Assembly (NCBI GenBank): GCA_023261685.1 | Contig: JAHFOM010000034.1 | Coordinates: 1 to 8,886 of the forward strand | Length of the DNA stretch: 8,886 bases | Source of the DNA: Candidatus Moraniibacteriota bacterium | GTDB lineage: Bacteria > Patescibacteriota > Minisyncoccia > Moranbacterales > UBA1568 | Direction of reading: 5' to 3' | Part shown: piece by piece, positions 1 through 5,651 of the stretch | Numbering within the stretch: the stretch's first letter is position 1 | How the letters are laid out: every line of letters begins with the position of its first letter | Translations under genes and position numbers: made by a program | Notes under the pieces: generated by a model | Databases searched by the model: none | Seen by the model: the letters and a program-made list of their open reading frames with translations, nothing else | What the model was told of the DNA's origin: nothing

Positions 1-1670
1 GGAAATTTCCTTATCACGCTCTGTGTGATAAGGTCTGCCGTCTCTTCCCCAACGTAGCGGATGCCGAGCGCAAAAAGAAACTTCTGAAGCGGCACCTTTT
101 TGGCAGCAGTGATGGCACGGAAAAGCTTATCCGCTGACTTTTCCGCAAAACGCTCAAGCGGAGTCAGGTCACCCGGTGTCAATGAAAAAATATCGGCGCT
201 GTTTTTCACCAAACCCTCATTCATCAGCGATTCGACGATCTTTTCTCCCAAACCGACGATATTGAATCCTTTTTTGGAAACGAAATGAATGACTTTTTCT
301 CGCTCGACGGCGAAGCACTGCGGATTGACGCAGTATATCGCCACGCTTTTCTCTTCCTGTGTATTGTTTGTTGTTATCTGTTTACTGACCCGACTCCCGC
401 ACATCGGACACTCTTTCGGCTCGACTACTTTTTTCTCTTTCCCGGTCCGCAGATTCTCCATCACTGAAATAATTTCCGGAATGATATCCCCTGCCTTGCG
501 GATGATGACCGTATCTCCGATCCGCACATCGAGACGCTTGATCTCGTCGAAATTATGCAGTGTCGCCCGACTGACCACTGACCCGGCTATCCGCACGGGG
601 CGGAGGTGCGCTACCGGCGTCAAGGCGCCCGTCCGTCCGATCTGCACTAAGACATCTTCCACCACTGTCGTCGCCTCTTCCGCGGGGAATTTATACGCCA
701 CTCCGAAACGCGGTGACTTGCCCGTGTAGCCAAGCGCGTCTTGGAGCGCTTTCTGATTGACCTTAATGACGATACCATCGAGCATATACGGCAGGGTGTG
801 ACGTTTCTCCGCCCACTCTCTGTAATAGGCTTCGATGTCTTCCACCGTCTTGCACAGACGAAAATGCTCATTCACCTGAAATCCCAGTTTCTGAAGCAGC
901 TCCAATTCCTCCACCTGCGTTTCCGGAAAGGTACTCGACCCTATTCTATCGATATCATAGATAAAAGAATCCAGCTTGCGTCGCGCGGTCACCCGCGAAT
1001 CCAACTGACGGATGGAACCGGCGGCAGCGTTGCGCGGATTGGCGAACAGCGTTTCGCCCGCTCTCTTCCGCTCGGCGTTGATGCGATCTAGTTCCTCCTG
1101 TGAAAGCCACGCCTCCCCCACGACGATGATGTCTGCGGGAGTGTTCAATTTGAGCGGAACGCTGGCAATCGTGCGCAGGTTTTCCGTGACTTCTTCACCG
1201 ATTTCTCCGTCGCCCCGCGTCGCACCCTGAACCAAGACTCCTTTCTCGTAGGTTAAGATGATTTTCAGCCCGTCAATTTTCAACTCACAAACGTACTCAA
1301 CAACCGGATGAGTGATGAGTGATGAATGATGAGTGATGCTTTTTGCCAACAATCTCTTTAATTTCACATCCCACGCCTTCAATGCCTCGAAATCAAACAC
1401 GTCATCAAAAGACCACTGGCGCGTCATATGTGGTACCTTGCGAAAAGCTTTGAGCGGCGCCCCGCCAACGCGCAGTGTCGGACTCGTAGGACTCGCAAAC
1501 GCTGGAAACTGCTGCTCCAGATCCGAGAGCTCCCGCACCAGTGAATCATACGCCTCATCGGAAATCGTCGGCGTATCCAATGTATGATATAAAACACGGT
1601 GTTTCTCAACTTCCCGCGTGAGTTTTTCAATGCGTTTTTTAGCCTCTACAGGCGAAAGGTTTGTATCCAT
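1..1670 (-). CDS. ligA: NAD-dependent DNA ligase LigA (3' end beyond window)
   Basis: Seals nicks in duplex DNA during replication and repair, using NAD+ to adenylate its active-site lysine. An uninterrupted frame runs from ATG at 1670 to the window edge (about 556 codons). The N-terminal Ia domain carries the NAD-binding pattern HTLDTPTISDEAYDSL (from about residue 29). The adenylation motif CELKIDG puts the nucleophile at Lys131. Further motifs are GATRGDGEIGEEVTEN, NPRNAAAGS, DGIVIKVN, and a Cys4 zinc finger at C421, C424, C447 and C452 (CPMC...CVNPQC). Helix-hairpin-helix segments follow (GFNIVGLGEKI, GIRYVGEETADLI). The remaining HhH and BRCT domains of a roughly 670-residue LigA lie outside the window. 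A 7-bp tandem repeat encodes an unusual SITHHSSLITHP stretch just before the active site. No Shine-Dalgarno precedes the ATG, and a -10 box ends only 8 bases upstream. The product assignment is essentially certain. Confidence 0.97.
   Translation of the reverse strand, partial: MDTNLSPVEAKKRIEKLTREVEKHRVLYHTLDTPTISDEAYDSLVRELSDLEQQFPAFASPTSPTLRVGGAPLKAFRKVPHMTRQWSFDDVFDFEALKAWDVKLKRLLAKSITHHSSLITHPVVEYVCELKIDGLKIILTYEKGVLVQGATRGDGEIGEEVTENLRTIASVPLKLNTPADIIVVGEAWLSQEELDRINAERKRAGETLFANPRNAAAGSIRQLDSRVTARRKLDSFIYDIDRIGSSTFPETQVEELELLQKLGFQVNEHFRLCKTVEDIEAYYREWAEKRHTLPYMLDGIVIKVNQKALQDALGYTGKSPRFGVAYKFPAEEATTVVEDVLVQIGRTGALTPVAHLRPVRIAGSVVSRATLHNFDEIKRLDVRIGDTVIIRKAGDIIPEIISVMENLRTGKEKKVVEPKECPMCGSRVSKQITTNNTQEEKSVAIYCVNPQCFAVEREKVIHFVSKKGFNIVGLGEKIVESLMNEGLVKNSADIFSLTPGDLTPLERFAEKSADKLFRAITAAKKVPLQKFLFALGIRYVGEETADLITQSVIRKF
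1307..1338. repeat. 7-bp tandem repeat (GATGAGT)n inside ligA
   Basis: Four consecutive 7-bp units, GATGAGT, GATGAGT, GATGAAT and GATGAGT, are followed by a partial GATG. The tract is translated in frame by ligA (minus strand) as ITHHSSLITH-type residues, immediately before the KxDG adenylation motif. Because 7 is not a multiple of 3, gain or loss of a single unit would frameshift the gene; a change of three units would be in frame. Confidence 0.9.
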
Positions 1671-1678
1671 ATACACTA

Positions 1679-1687
1679 AGTATATCA
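1679..1687 (-). promoter_or_regulatory. Extended -10 promoter of ligA, probably near-leaderless
   Basis: On the minus strand the sequence reads TGATATACT: a TATACT -10 box (5 of 6 consensus matches) with the TGn extension. The matching -35 position (1702-1707) is only a T-run. The -10 ends 8 bases before the ligA ATG, so initiation 6 to 8 bases downstream would give an mRNA with almost no leader. This agrees with the absence of a ribosome binding site. Confidence 0.5.
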
Positions 1688-1712
1688 TCAAATATTAAAA
1701 GAAAAAAAGCAT

Positions 1713-1746
1713 AAAAAAATCCCCTGCTATCTTGCGACAGCAGGGG
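1713..1746 (-). terminator. Rho-independent terminator after the PEP-CTERM gene
   Basis: On the minus strand a GC-rich stem, CCCCTGCT / AGCAGGGG, has one mismatch and two further inner pairs around a 4-base loop. It is followed at once by A and seven Ts. It lies 16 bases past the PEP-CTERM stop codon and separates that gene from the ligA promoter. Confidence 0.9.
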
Positions 1747-1762
1747 GAAAATGAAAGTCTCG

Positions 1763-2593
1763 TTATGCTTGAGACTTACGCCGGAAACGACCGAGAGCAA
1801 GAAGTCCCGCTCCCAAGAGAGTCAGTGTAGCTGGCTCCGGAACTGATCCGGAAACCGGCGCAACTTGGACATCCACGGTTCTACTCTGACAGAAACCATT
1901 TTGATTTGCTGCATCATAGACACAGTATCCTCCTGTGATTGACAACTCCTCATCATAGATATAGGCGGTGGTATCCGCCATTTGTGCGATATCTTGCGGC
2001 CAGTAGGCATTGCCCACGCCGACATAGACGAGTTCATCGATGAGCACCGACCCGCTACCAGCACCGGTGATGATAGTGTCACCGATGCCGCCCTTGACAC
2101 GATCAGCGCCCCAATTGATACCGTAACTCGTGGTACCGTTGAAGTCATATCCGACGAAGTTGCCAGACCAATTCAAGAGCGTGTCCGAGCTATTGATGTA
2201 AAAAGTCAGCGTGTTCAACCGGAACTGAGAATCAAGCTGACCGTTCCCGTACGCATGCAAACCGAAATGAATGCGGTTGCCATATTCGCCAGCAAAGGGA
2301 AGAGGCGGGTTAGCAACACCGCGCCACGAGTTGAAACTCGTGACCATCACGTCTCCCGGCGCGAAAGTCCCATTGAGGACTTCGTAAGCCGTCGGAGAAA
2401 GATTACGGTTACCGGTGGTACCGAGTCCGTTATTCAGTGAGTTGAGCGCGTTGGCCGCGTAAGCGTTCCAACTCGGCGAACCAAAAACGTTGGGCGCCGA
2501 CGAGGCAAAGATATCAAGCGTGATATTTGACGCCTGAGCGGGCAGGGTGATCAGTGCAATACCTAAACCAGCCCATATACAGAGTTTACGCAT
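1763..2593 (-). CDS. PEP-CTERM sorting-domain protein (exported)
   Basis: A 276-residue exported protein. It has an N-terminal signal peptide (MRKLCIWAGLGIALITLPAQA) and a C-terminal PEP-CTERM sorting signal: VPEP at about 251-254, a hydrophobic segment (LTLLGAGLLALG), then a basic RFRRK tail. In known systems this tail is recognised by an exosortase, which cleaves near the PEP motif during export to the envelope or extracellular matrix. The body is rich in Asn, Gly, Ser, Thr and aromatic residues (NAYAANALNSLNNGL, GNRIHFGLHAYGNG), as is usual for this class; its exact role is unknown. Two cysteines near the C-terminal third (GGYC, GFCQ) could form a disulfide. ATG 2593 was chosen because an AAGGAG site lies 6 bases upstream and the signal peptide starts there; the frame is open to an ATG at 2674. 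No exosortase gene is in the window. The gene has its own promoter and terminator. Confidence 0.88.
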   Translation of the reverse strand: MRKLCIWAGLGIALITLPAQASNITLDIFASSAPNVFGSPSWNAYAANALNSLNNGLGTTGNRNLSPTAYEVLNGTFAPGDVMVTSFNSWRGVANPPLPFAGEYGNRIHFGLHAYGNGQLDSQFRLNTLTFYINSSDTLLNWSGNFVGYDFNGTTSYGINWGADRVKGGIGDTIITGAGSGSVLIDELVYVGVGNAYWPQDIAQMADTTAYIYDEELSITGGYCVYDAANQNGFCQSRTVDVQVAPVSGSVPEPATLTLLGAGLLALGRFRRKSQA

Positions 2594-2599
2594 CTGGTG

Positions 2600-2605
2600 C
2601 TCCTT
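2600..2605 (-). promoter_or_regulatory. Ribosome binding site that fixes the PEP-CTERM start
   Basis: AAGGAG (within AAAAAGGAG) lies 6 bases before ATG 2593. It supports that start over the more distal in-frame ATG at 2674, which would add 27 residues in front of the signal peptide. Confidence 0.8.
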
Positions 2606-2636
2606 TTTAAGTAACTTCAGAACCCGCCCTTTGTCC

Positions 2637-2667
2637 CCGATGGACATCGGTAAAAATCCTGATTTTT
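2637..2667 (-). promoter_or_regulatory. Two adjacent 5'-UTR hairpins of the PEP-CTERM mRNA
   Basis: Two perfect palindromes lie back to back: AAAAATC-CT-GATTTTT (2652-2667) and CCGATG-GA-CATCGG (2637-2650). They would sit at the extreme 5' end of the mRNA predicted from the promoter at 2679-2707, about 45 bases before the ribosome binding site. A 5'-end stabilising or regulatory structure is plausible but unproven. Confidence 0.45.
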
Positions 2668-2678
2668 GATGCATTTAT

Positions 2679-2707
2679 ATGGTAGCACAAGTCACGAAAA
2701 AAAGCAA
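2679..2707 (-). promoter_or_regulatory. Probable promoter of the PEP-CTERM gene
   Basis: The minus strand has TTGCTT, a 17-base spacer, and TACCAT preceded by the TGn extension (TGTGCTACCAT). The -10 region closely resembles the mntA one (TGTGCTAGAAT). Predicted initiation near 2672 gives a leader of about 78 nt. The hexamer matches are moderate. Confidence 0.45.
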
Positions 2708-2759
2708 GCCCTACGCACCTAGGTTCAACAAGTAAGCGCAACACTGTAAGATTCAGTGT
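2698..2759 (-). terminator. Possible weak terminator region after the prepilin cluster
   Basis: After the last prepilin stop, the minus strand holds a hairpin ACACTG / CAGTGT with a 7-base loop (2741-2759), not followed by a T-run. Further on, a 4-bp stem CCTA / TAGG precedes GCTTGC and seven Ts. Neither part is a convincing intrinsic terminator alone. The T-run also overlaps the proposed -35 of the PEP-CTERM promoter. Confidence 0.25.
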
Positions 2760-2782
2760 ATGGCACAAAAGTAATCAGATTT

Positions 2783-3358
2783 TCAAAAACTCACTCCATA
2801 ATCGCGTAAAGAAACTGACGTCTGTATGCGTGCCACCTGAGTGCCACTTTCTTGTATTTGAAGAGCAATGGTTACCTTGCCAGCGGTAGCCCCAGCCACT
2901 GATGGCGTTACGCGAAAATTGCCCGTCAGCAAAGCGCCGGACGCCGATCCTACCTTGACGAGAGACTTCGCCGTACCAAGACTGCCCCCACCACAATCAA
3001 CTGCAGGAGTGGACGGAGTTGCAATCGGTTTTTTGGTTACTTTTAATTCTTTAGAAAGAGAGTTAATTTCATATTCAAGACAAGAACTCTGGGAGTAATC
3101 ATAAAACCTGATTGTCTGGACGGTATCGTTAGAAGCAGGGGCAACTATCGTGCTCGTGCGCAACTCCTTGGCTATCAGGTTCATCGCAAACTGCACATCC
3201 TCCAGATTCTTCTGGGCTATTTTGGTATTTTTGTAACTGGAAAAACCGTTGGTAAAGGTATTGGTGACCGCGGTCATAACAATCAGAAACACAAACACGG
3301 AGACAATCACCTCGATCAGCGTGAATCCCTTGCTAGATTTATGAAGAGAAGAGTGCAT
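2783..3358 (-). CDS. Type IV prepilin-like protein (PilW/GspJ-like)
   Basis: A 191-residue minor-pilin-type protein. The short basic leader MHSSLHKSSKG is followed by the class III signal FTLIEVIVSVFVFLIVMTAVTNTF: cleavage after Gly11, N-methylation of Phe, and Glu at mature position 5. The methylated helix runs into a long helical segment (YKNTKIAQKNLEDVQFAMNLIAKELR), typical of PilW/GspJ-like minor pilins. A soluble C-terminal domain with two cysteines follows. ATG 3358 was chosen for the canonical leader length and the 8-bp gap after the PilV-like gene; the frame extends upstream to 3424, where it would overlap that gene. Only a weak GGAA precedes the start, so translation may be coupled to the upstream gene. 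The stop is TGA. The prepilin class is secure; the PilW-like label is by length and gene order. Confidence 0.85.
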   Translation of the reverse strand: MHSSLHKSSKGFTLIEVIVSVFVFLIVMTAVTNTFTNGFSSYKNTKIAQKNLEDVQFAMNLIAKELRTSTIVAPASNDTVQTIRFYDYSQSSCLEYEINSLSKELKVTKKPIATPSTPAVDCGGGSLGTAKSLVKVGSASGALLTGNFRVTPSVAGATAGKVTIALQIQESGTQVARIQTSVSLRDYGVSF

Positions 3359-3366
3359 AGAATAAT

Positions 3367-3990
3367 TTATTTCCAACTGGTCAAAGTCACTTCCGTATAG
3401 ACGCATTTCTTTGCTATTACACAATCCACAGTGATACCAGTAGTACCCACGTCTGATAATGCAAACATATCAGGATCTGTTACATTCCCCCAGTAGACAA
3501 AACTTCTTATTGTGGCAGTTTTGTCGCTATTAGAGTAATCCCTGTATATATACCGGGAGAATCGTTCAGTACTCGATCCGGTATGCTCGTAAAATCCAGA
3601 AACATTATAGTGCAGAGTATAGCGAGAAGTTGATCCGAGTGATCCCCGACAGTCCATATCCGTCGGAGGAGGCGGAGGAGGTGGCAAGGGATCATTATAC
3701 TCTATACGACAGTGTTTGTGTCCGGCGTTAAAACCCGTAAATCCGTCACGACCCTTTGCAAAGTCATTATCCCTCACGTTGCGGACCAACTCTACTCCTT
3801 CTTGGGAGAGCTGGGTCGCGATGATGGCATCGCGGGTTTCAAAGGAATTGTGCAAACTCGTCGACATCAGAGCGCTGGTAGCAAGCAGTCCGGACGTTAA
3901 GACAAACGCCGCCAACAAGACCTCCCCGATGGAAAATCCCTTGAGTATGGGCGTCTTTTGCTGGTATTTTTTTTGTAGAGTAAAACGCAT
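3367..3990 (-). CDS. Type IV prepilin-like protein (PilV/GspI-like)
   Basis: A 207-residue protein with leader MRFTLQKKYQQKTPILKG and a prepilin signal FSIGEVLLAAFVLTSGLLATSA (cleavage after Gly18, Glu at mature position 5). The GEVLLAAFVLTSGL pattern and the following helix with ATQLSQEGVELVRNVRDNDF are typical of PilV/GspI-like minor pilins. A run of seven prolines at about 103-109 lies in the globular part, possibly a linker; such runs usually need EF-P for efficient translation. Cysteines occur at about 94, at the DC just after the prolines, and in DCVIAKKC near the end. No clear ribosome binding site precedes ATG 3990, and the preceding frame is closed by a stop at 4012-4014. It lies 21 bp after the FimT-like gene and 8 bp before the PilW-like gene, so it is almost certainly cotranscribed with them. 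Confidence 0.85.
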   Translation of the reverse strand: MRFTLQKKYQQKTPILKGFSIGEVLLAAFVLTSGLLATSALMSTSLHNSFETRDAIIATQLSQEGVELVRNVRDNDFAKGRDGFTGFNAGHKHCRIEYNDPLPPPPPPPTDMDCRGSLGSTSRYTLHYNVSGFYEHTGSSTERFSRYIYRDYSNSDKTATIRSFVYWGNVTDPDMFALSDVGTTGITVDCVIAKKCVYTEVTLTSWK

Positions 3991-4011
3991 AGCCGAAAAA
4001 ATGTAGACTTT

Positions 4012-4779
4012 TTAAGGGCAAGTTCCGCTCGCGTGATCCGTAATACGACCCTCGGCAGAGATACAGACAGTATAAGATAGCGAGGACTTGCTAAAATTCA
4101 CGTTCGTGAAACCCGTGACAACCGCGTGAGGCAAACGGAAATCAACTGGGCCTCCGCTACTTACAGTAACTCCATTTTTGAAAGGAAATGTCACAATGGA
4201 ATATGTGGAAGGGCTGTTACAATCAGCACTACTTGAACTTTTGTAAATATATATCAAACTATAGTCGCTACCAGTCCAACTCACCCTGAAAGAGCATGGT
4301 ACCGCACCAGCTGGTATTCCGCTGGCTGTTATCGTTTTCCCCGTCAGAGCATAGTTCTGCGCCTCGCGGACGACGGAAGCAAATTCCCGAGCGTTCGTCT
4401 CTAATTCTCTCACAGTCCGTCCATTGCCGAGCGACGAGATAATTATTCCTGCCATAATACTGATGATAGCCATCACCACCATCACCTCGATCAAGGTAAA
4501 CCCAGCACTATTTTTACCGGAAGCGTTCTTAAGCTGAGAGACTGCCGCAGCGCAACTTCGTCCAACAACAGATGGATCCCTATTACAAAAATAGTGCTGG
4601 GTAAAAGCCCGCACACTTGGAGGTTCGACCTCCAAGTACTCCTGCCTCTCATTTTTTTGAATTTCTGCAGACATCGCTGTTTCTGTTGGTATTTGCAATG
4701 TTGGTATTGTCTTCAAACCCTCTTCCTTTGTCATCCAGTACTTGATACGGGATCCAGAAATAATCTCCGAGAGATACAT
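4012..4779 (-). CDS. Type IV prepilin-like protein (FimT/GspH-like) with abnormal long leader
   Basis: The C-terminal part is a normal GspH/FimT-like minor pilin: SAG-FTLIEVMVVMAIISIMAGIIISSLGNGR, then RELETNAREFASVVREAQNYALTGK and a beta-rich globular domain with cysteines. Cleavage would be after Gly93 with Glu98 at mature position 5. Such leaders are normally 5 to 25 residues; here the first in-frame ATG (4779) gives 92. That leader is built over dispersed repeats (residues 8-17 and 48-55) and an inverted repeat. Other in-frame starts are ATG at 4734, ATG at 4674 and GTG at 4614, none with a good ribosome binding site. GAGGAG at 4796-4801 lies 16 bases before ATG 4779. The true start is therefore unknown, and the gene may be 5'-rearranged or in an off state. 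It follows pilD by 37 bp. Confidence 0.72.
   Translation of the reverse strand: MYLSEIISGSRIKYWMTKEEGLKTIPTLQIPTETAMSAEIQKNERQEYLEVEPPSVRAFTQHYFCNRDPSVVGRSCAAAVSQLKNASGKNSAGFTLIEVMVVMAIISIMAGIIISSLGNGRTVRELETNAREFASVVREAQNYALTGKTITASGIPAGAVPCSFRVSWTGSDYSLIYIYKSSSSADCNSPSTYSIVTFPFKNGVTVSSGGPVDFRLPHAVVTGFTNVNFSKSSLSYTVCISAEGRITDHASGTCP
4500..4602. repeat. 16-bp perfect inverted repeat enclosing 71 bp in the prepilin gene
   Basis: ACCCAGCACTATTTTT (4500-4515) and its exact reverse complement AAAAATAGTGCTGGGT (4587-4602) flank 71 bp. One arm covers the codons just before and into the GFTLIEV cleavage motif of the FimT-like prepilin; the other lies in its leader. Read in inverted orientation, the enclosed segment supplies ATG GAT CCC TAT TAC in frame with AAA AAT AGT GCT GGG TTT ACC. 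This would give a leader MDPYYKNSAG directly before FTLIEV. Confidence 0.85.
4594..4637. repeat. Tandem hairpin repeat inside prepilin leader (TTCGA-loop family)
   Basis: A hairpin GTGC(T)GGG-taaaag-CCCGCAC (4594-4614) abuts a perfect palindrome ACTTGGAGGT-tcg-ACCTCCAAGT (4615-4637). The second palindrome is identical over 23 bases, in the same orientation, to the copy at 7733-7755. In the prepilin frame it encodes YLEVEPPS (residues 48-55), which shows that a dispersed repeat lies inside the open reading frame. Confidence 0.85.
4730..4758. repeat. Partial palindrome, GTCATCC...GGATCCAG type
   Basis: The pattern ATCC-a-GTA-cttga-TAC-g-GGAT is framed by GTC and CCAG. It resembles short palindromic repeats of the GTCATCCC...GGGATCCAG type found dispersed in many bacterial genomes. 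Only one copy is seen here. It encodes residues 8-17 (SGSRIKYWMT) of the long prepilin leader, which looks like translated repeat rather than protein-derived sequence. Confidence 0.55.
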
Positions 4780-4802
4780 TCATACTAGTACACAACTCCT
4801 CT

Positions 4803-4811
4803 ATTCTAGCA
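4803..4811 (-). promoter_or_regulatory. Extended -10 promoter before the prepilin genes
   Basis: TGCTAGAAT on the minus strand is an extended -10 box, located just after the pilD stop. No good -35 is seen at 17 bases (TTTTAT). It is followed directly by AGAGGAG. Transcription from here would start near 4796, at the ribosome binding site itself, and would allow the prepilins to be expressed independently of pilD. Confidence 0.4.
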
Positions 4812-4816
4812 GAAAA

Positions 4817-5611
4817 CTACCAAATATAAAATCGAAAAAAGAGCGGGAATGCTTCCGAGAGAAACAGTGTCGCGAGCGTACCGATGACCAGAAACGGAGC
4901 GAAGGGTATCTGGCTTTTCAATGCTTTCTTCTTGCGGGCAATGGCGAGCAGTCCGACAGTCGCACCCAGCCCAAATGACAGCGTGAGCATCGGCAAAGCC
5001 AAATGCAGTCCGACGACCGCCCCGACGACCGCCCCGAGCCAGACATCCCCCCAGCCCATCCACGTCTCGCGAGACATCCAGACGAGCAAGAAGAAAAATC
5101 CCCCCACAGCCGCGCCACCGAGCAACCCAAACCACAAACGCGAAGCAAAAAACGGCTCCGGAACGAGCCACCAGAAAGCCCCCAAGAAAATAGCGGTGAT
5201 GACCCCGCTCGCGACGAGCACGGTGAGCGGTATCTCCATATAGCGGAGATCATACGCCGCGATGACCATCAGCATACTGACGATACCGAGAAGCCAGAGC
5301 ACTTCCAGCCATTCAAGCGCGCTGCCGGAGATCAGAAATAAAGCACCAACCACAGCGAACAACACTCCGGTCAAGAGCTCTACCAGCGGATACTGCCAAG
5401 AAATCTTGGTCTCACAGTCGCGACAGGTACCGCGGAGCAACACAAAGCTGATGAGCGGAATATTGTCATACCAGCGGATCTGATGCTGGCAATGCCGACA
5501 GAGCGATCGTCCCAAGAGCGTCTCCGCGTCGCGCAACCGGTACACCAAGACGTTGAGAAAACTCCCGATAATCAGTCCGAGGATAAAAAAAGAAAAAACG
5601 AGGGTATTCAT
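4817..5611 (-). CDS. pilD: Type IV prepilin peptidase / N-methyltransferase
   Basis: An inner-membrane aspartic protease that cleaves prepilin leaders after the conserved Gly and methylates the new N-terminal Phe; the substrates here are the three prepilins encoded downstream. It has 264 residues, the usual size. The N-terminal part has the GSFLNVLVYRL motif and two CxxC pairs (C38/C41 and C63/C66), the cytoplasmic zinc-binding domain of bifunctional enzymes. Catalytic aspartates are Asp121 in AYDLRYMEIP and Asp189 in MGWGDVWLG, in the expected DxxxxxIP and GxGD contexts. The position after GDV is Trp, where family members mostly have Lys. Several hydrophobic segments follow. ATG 5611 was chosen for the GSFLNV distance; AGGAG lies only one base upstream of it, an unusually short spacing. 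A TTG at 5626 is in frame but lacks a site. The gene starts 40 bp after hepT on the same strand. Confidence 0.93.
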   Translation of the reverse strand: MNTLVFSFFILGLIIGSFLNVLVYRLRDAETLLGRSLCRHCQHQIRWYDNIPLISFVLLRGTCRDCETKISWQYPLVELLTGVLFAVVGALFLISGSALEWLEVLWLLGIVSMLMVIAAYDLRYMEIPLTVLVASGVITAIFLGAFWWLVPEPFFASRLWFGLLGGAAVGGFFFLLVWMSRETWMGWGDVWLGAVVGAVVGLHLALPMLTLSFGLGATVGLLAIARKKKALKSQIPFAPFLVIGTLATLFLSEAFPLFFRFYIW

Positions 5612-5651
5612 ACTCCTAAGTAGCAATTTATTTTTGTTGGAAAAAAGATAG

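Noticed and set aside
289..729. Plus-strand ORF of 146 codons
   Set aside because: It is antisense to ligA, whose motifs are clear in the opposite strand, and its composition looks like a shadow frame.
1982..2440. Plus-strand ORF of 152 codons
   Set aside because: It is the antisense of the PEP-CTERM gene, with no ribosome binding site or recognisable protein pattern.
2760..2775. Sigma-54 -24/-12 element (TGGCAC), considered because PEP-CTERM genes are often sigma-54 controlled
   Set aside because: It is on the plus strand, pointing away from the gene, and the -12 TTGC half is missing at the required distance.
2783..2785. TGA read as an amino acid (alternative code of some CPR lineages)
   Set aside because: TGA serves as the natural stop of the PilW-like gene and of the DUF6922-like gene at an ATGA overlap, and tryptophans in the proteins are encoded by TGG where checked.
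4655..4795. Alternative short ORF from TTG 4795 or ATG 4783 (better spaced from GAGGAG) as a regulatory leader peptide
   Set aside because: It is translated largely from the palindromic repeat and ends without any recognisable feature. It remains only a possible relic of the displaced prepilin start.
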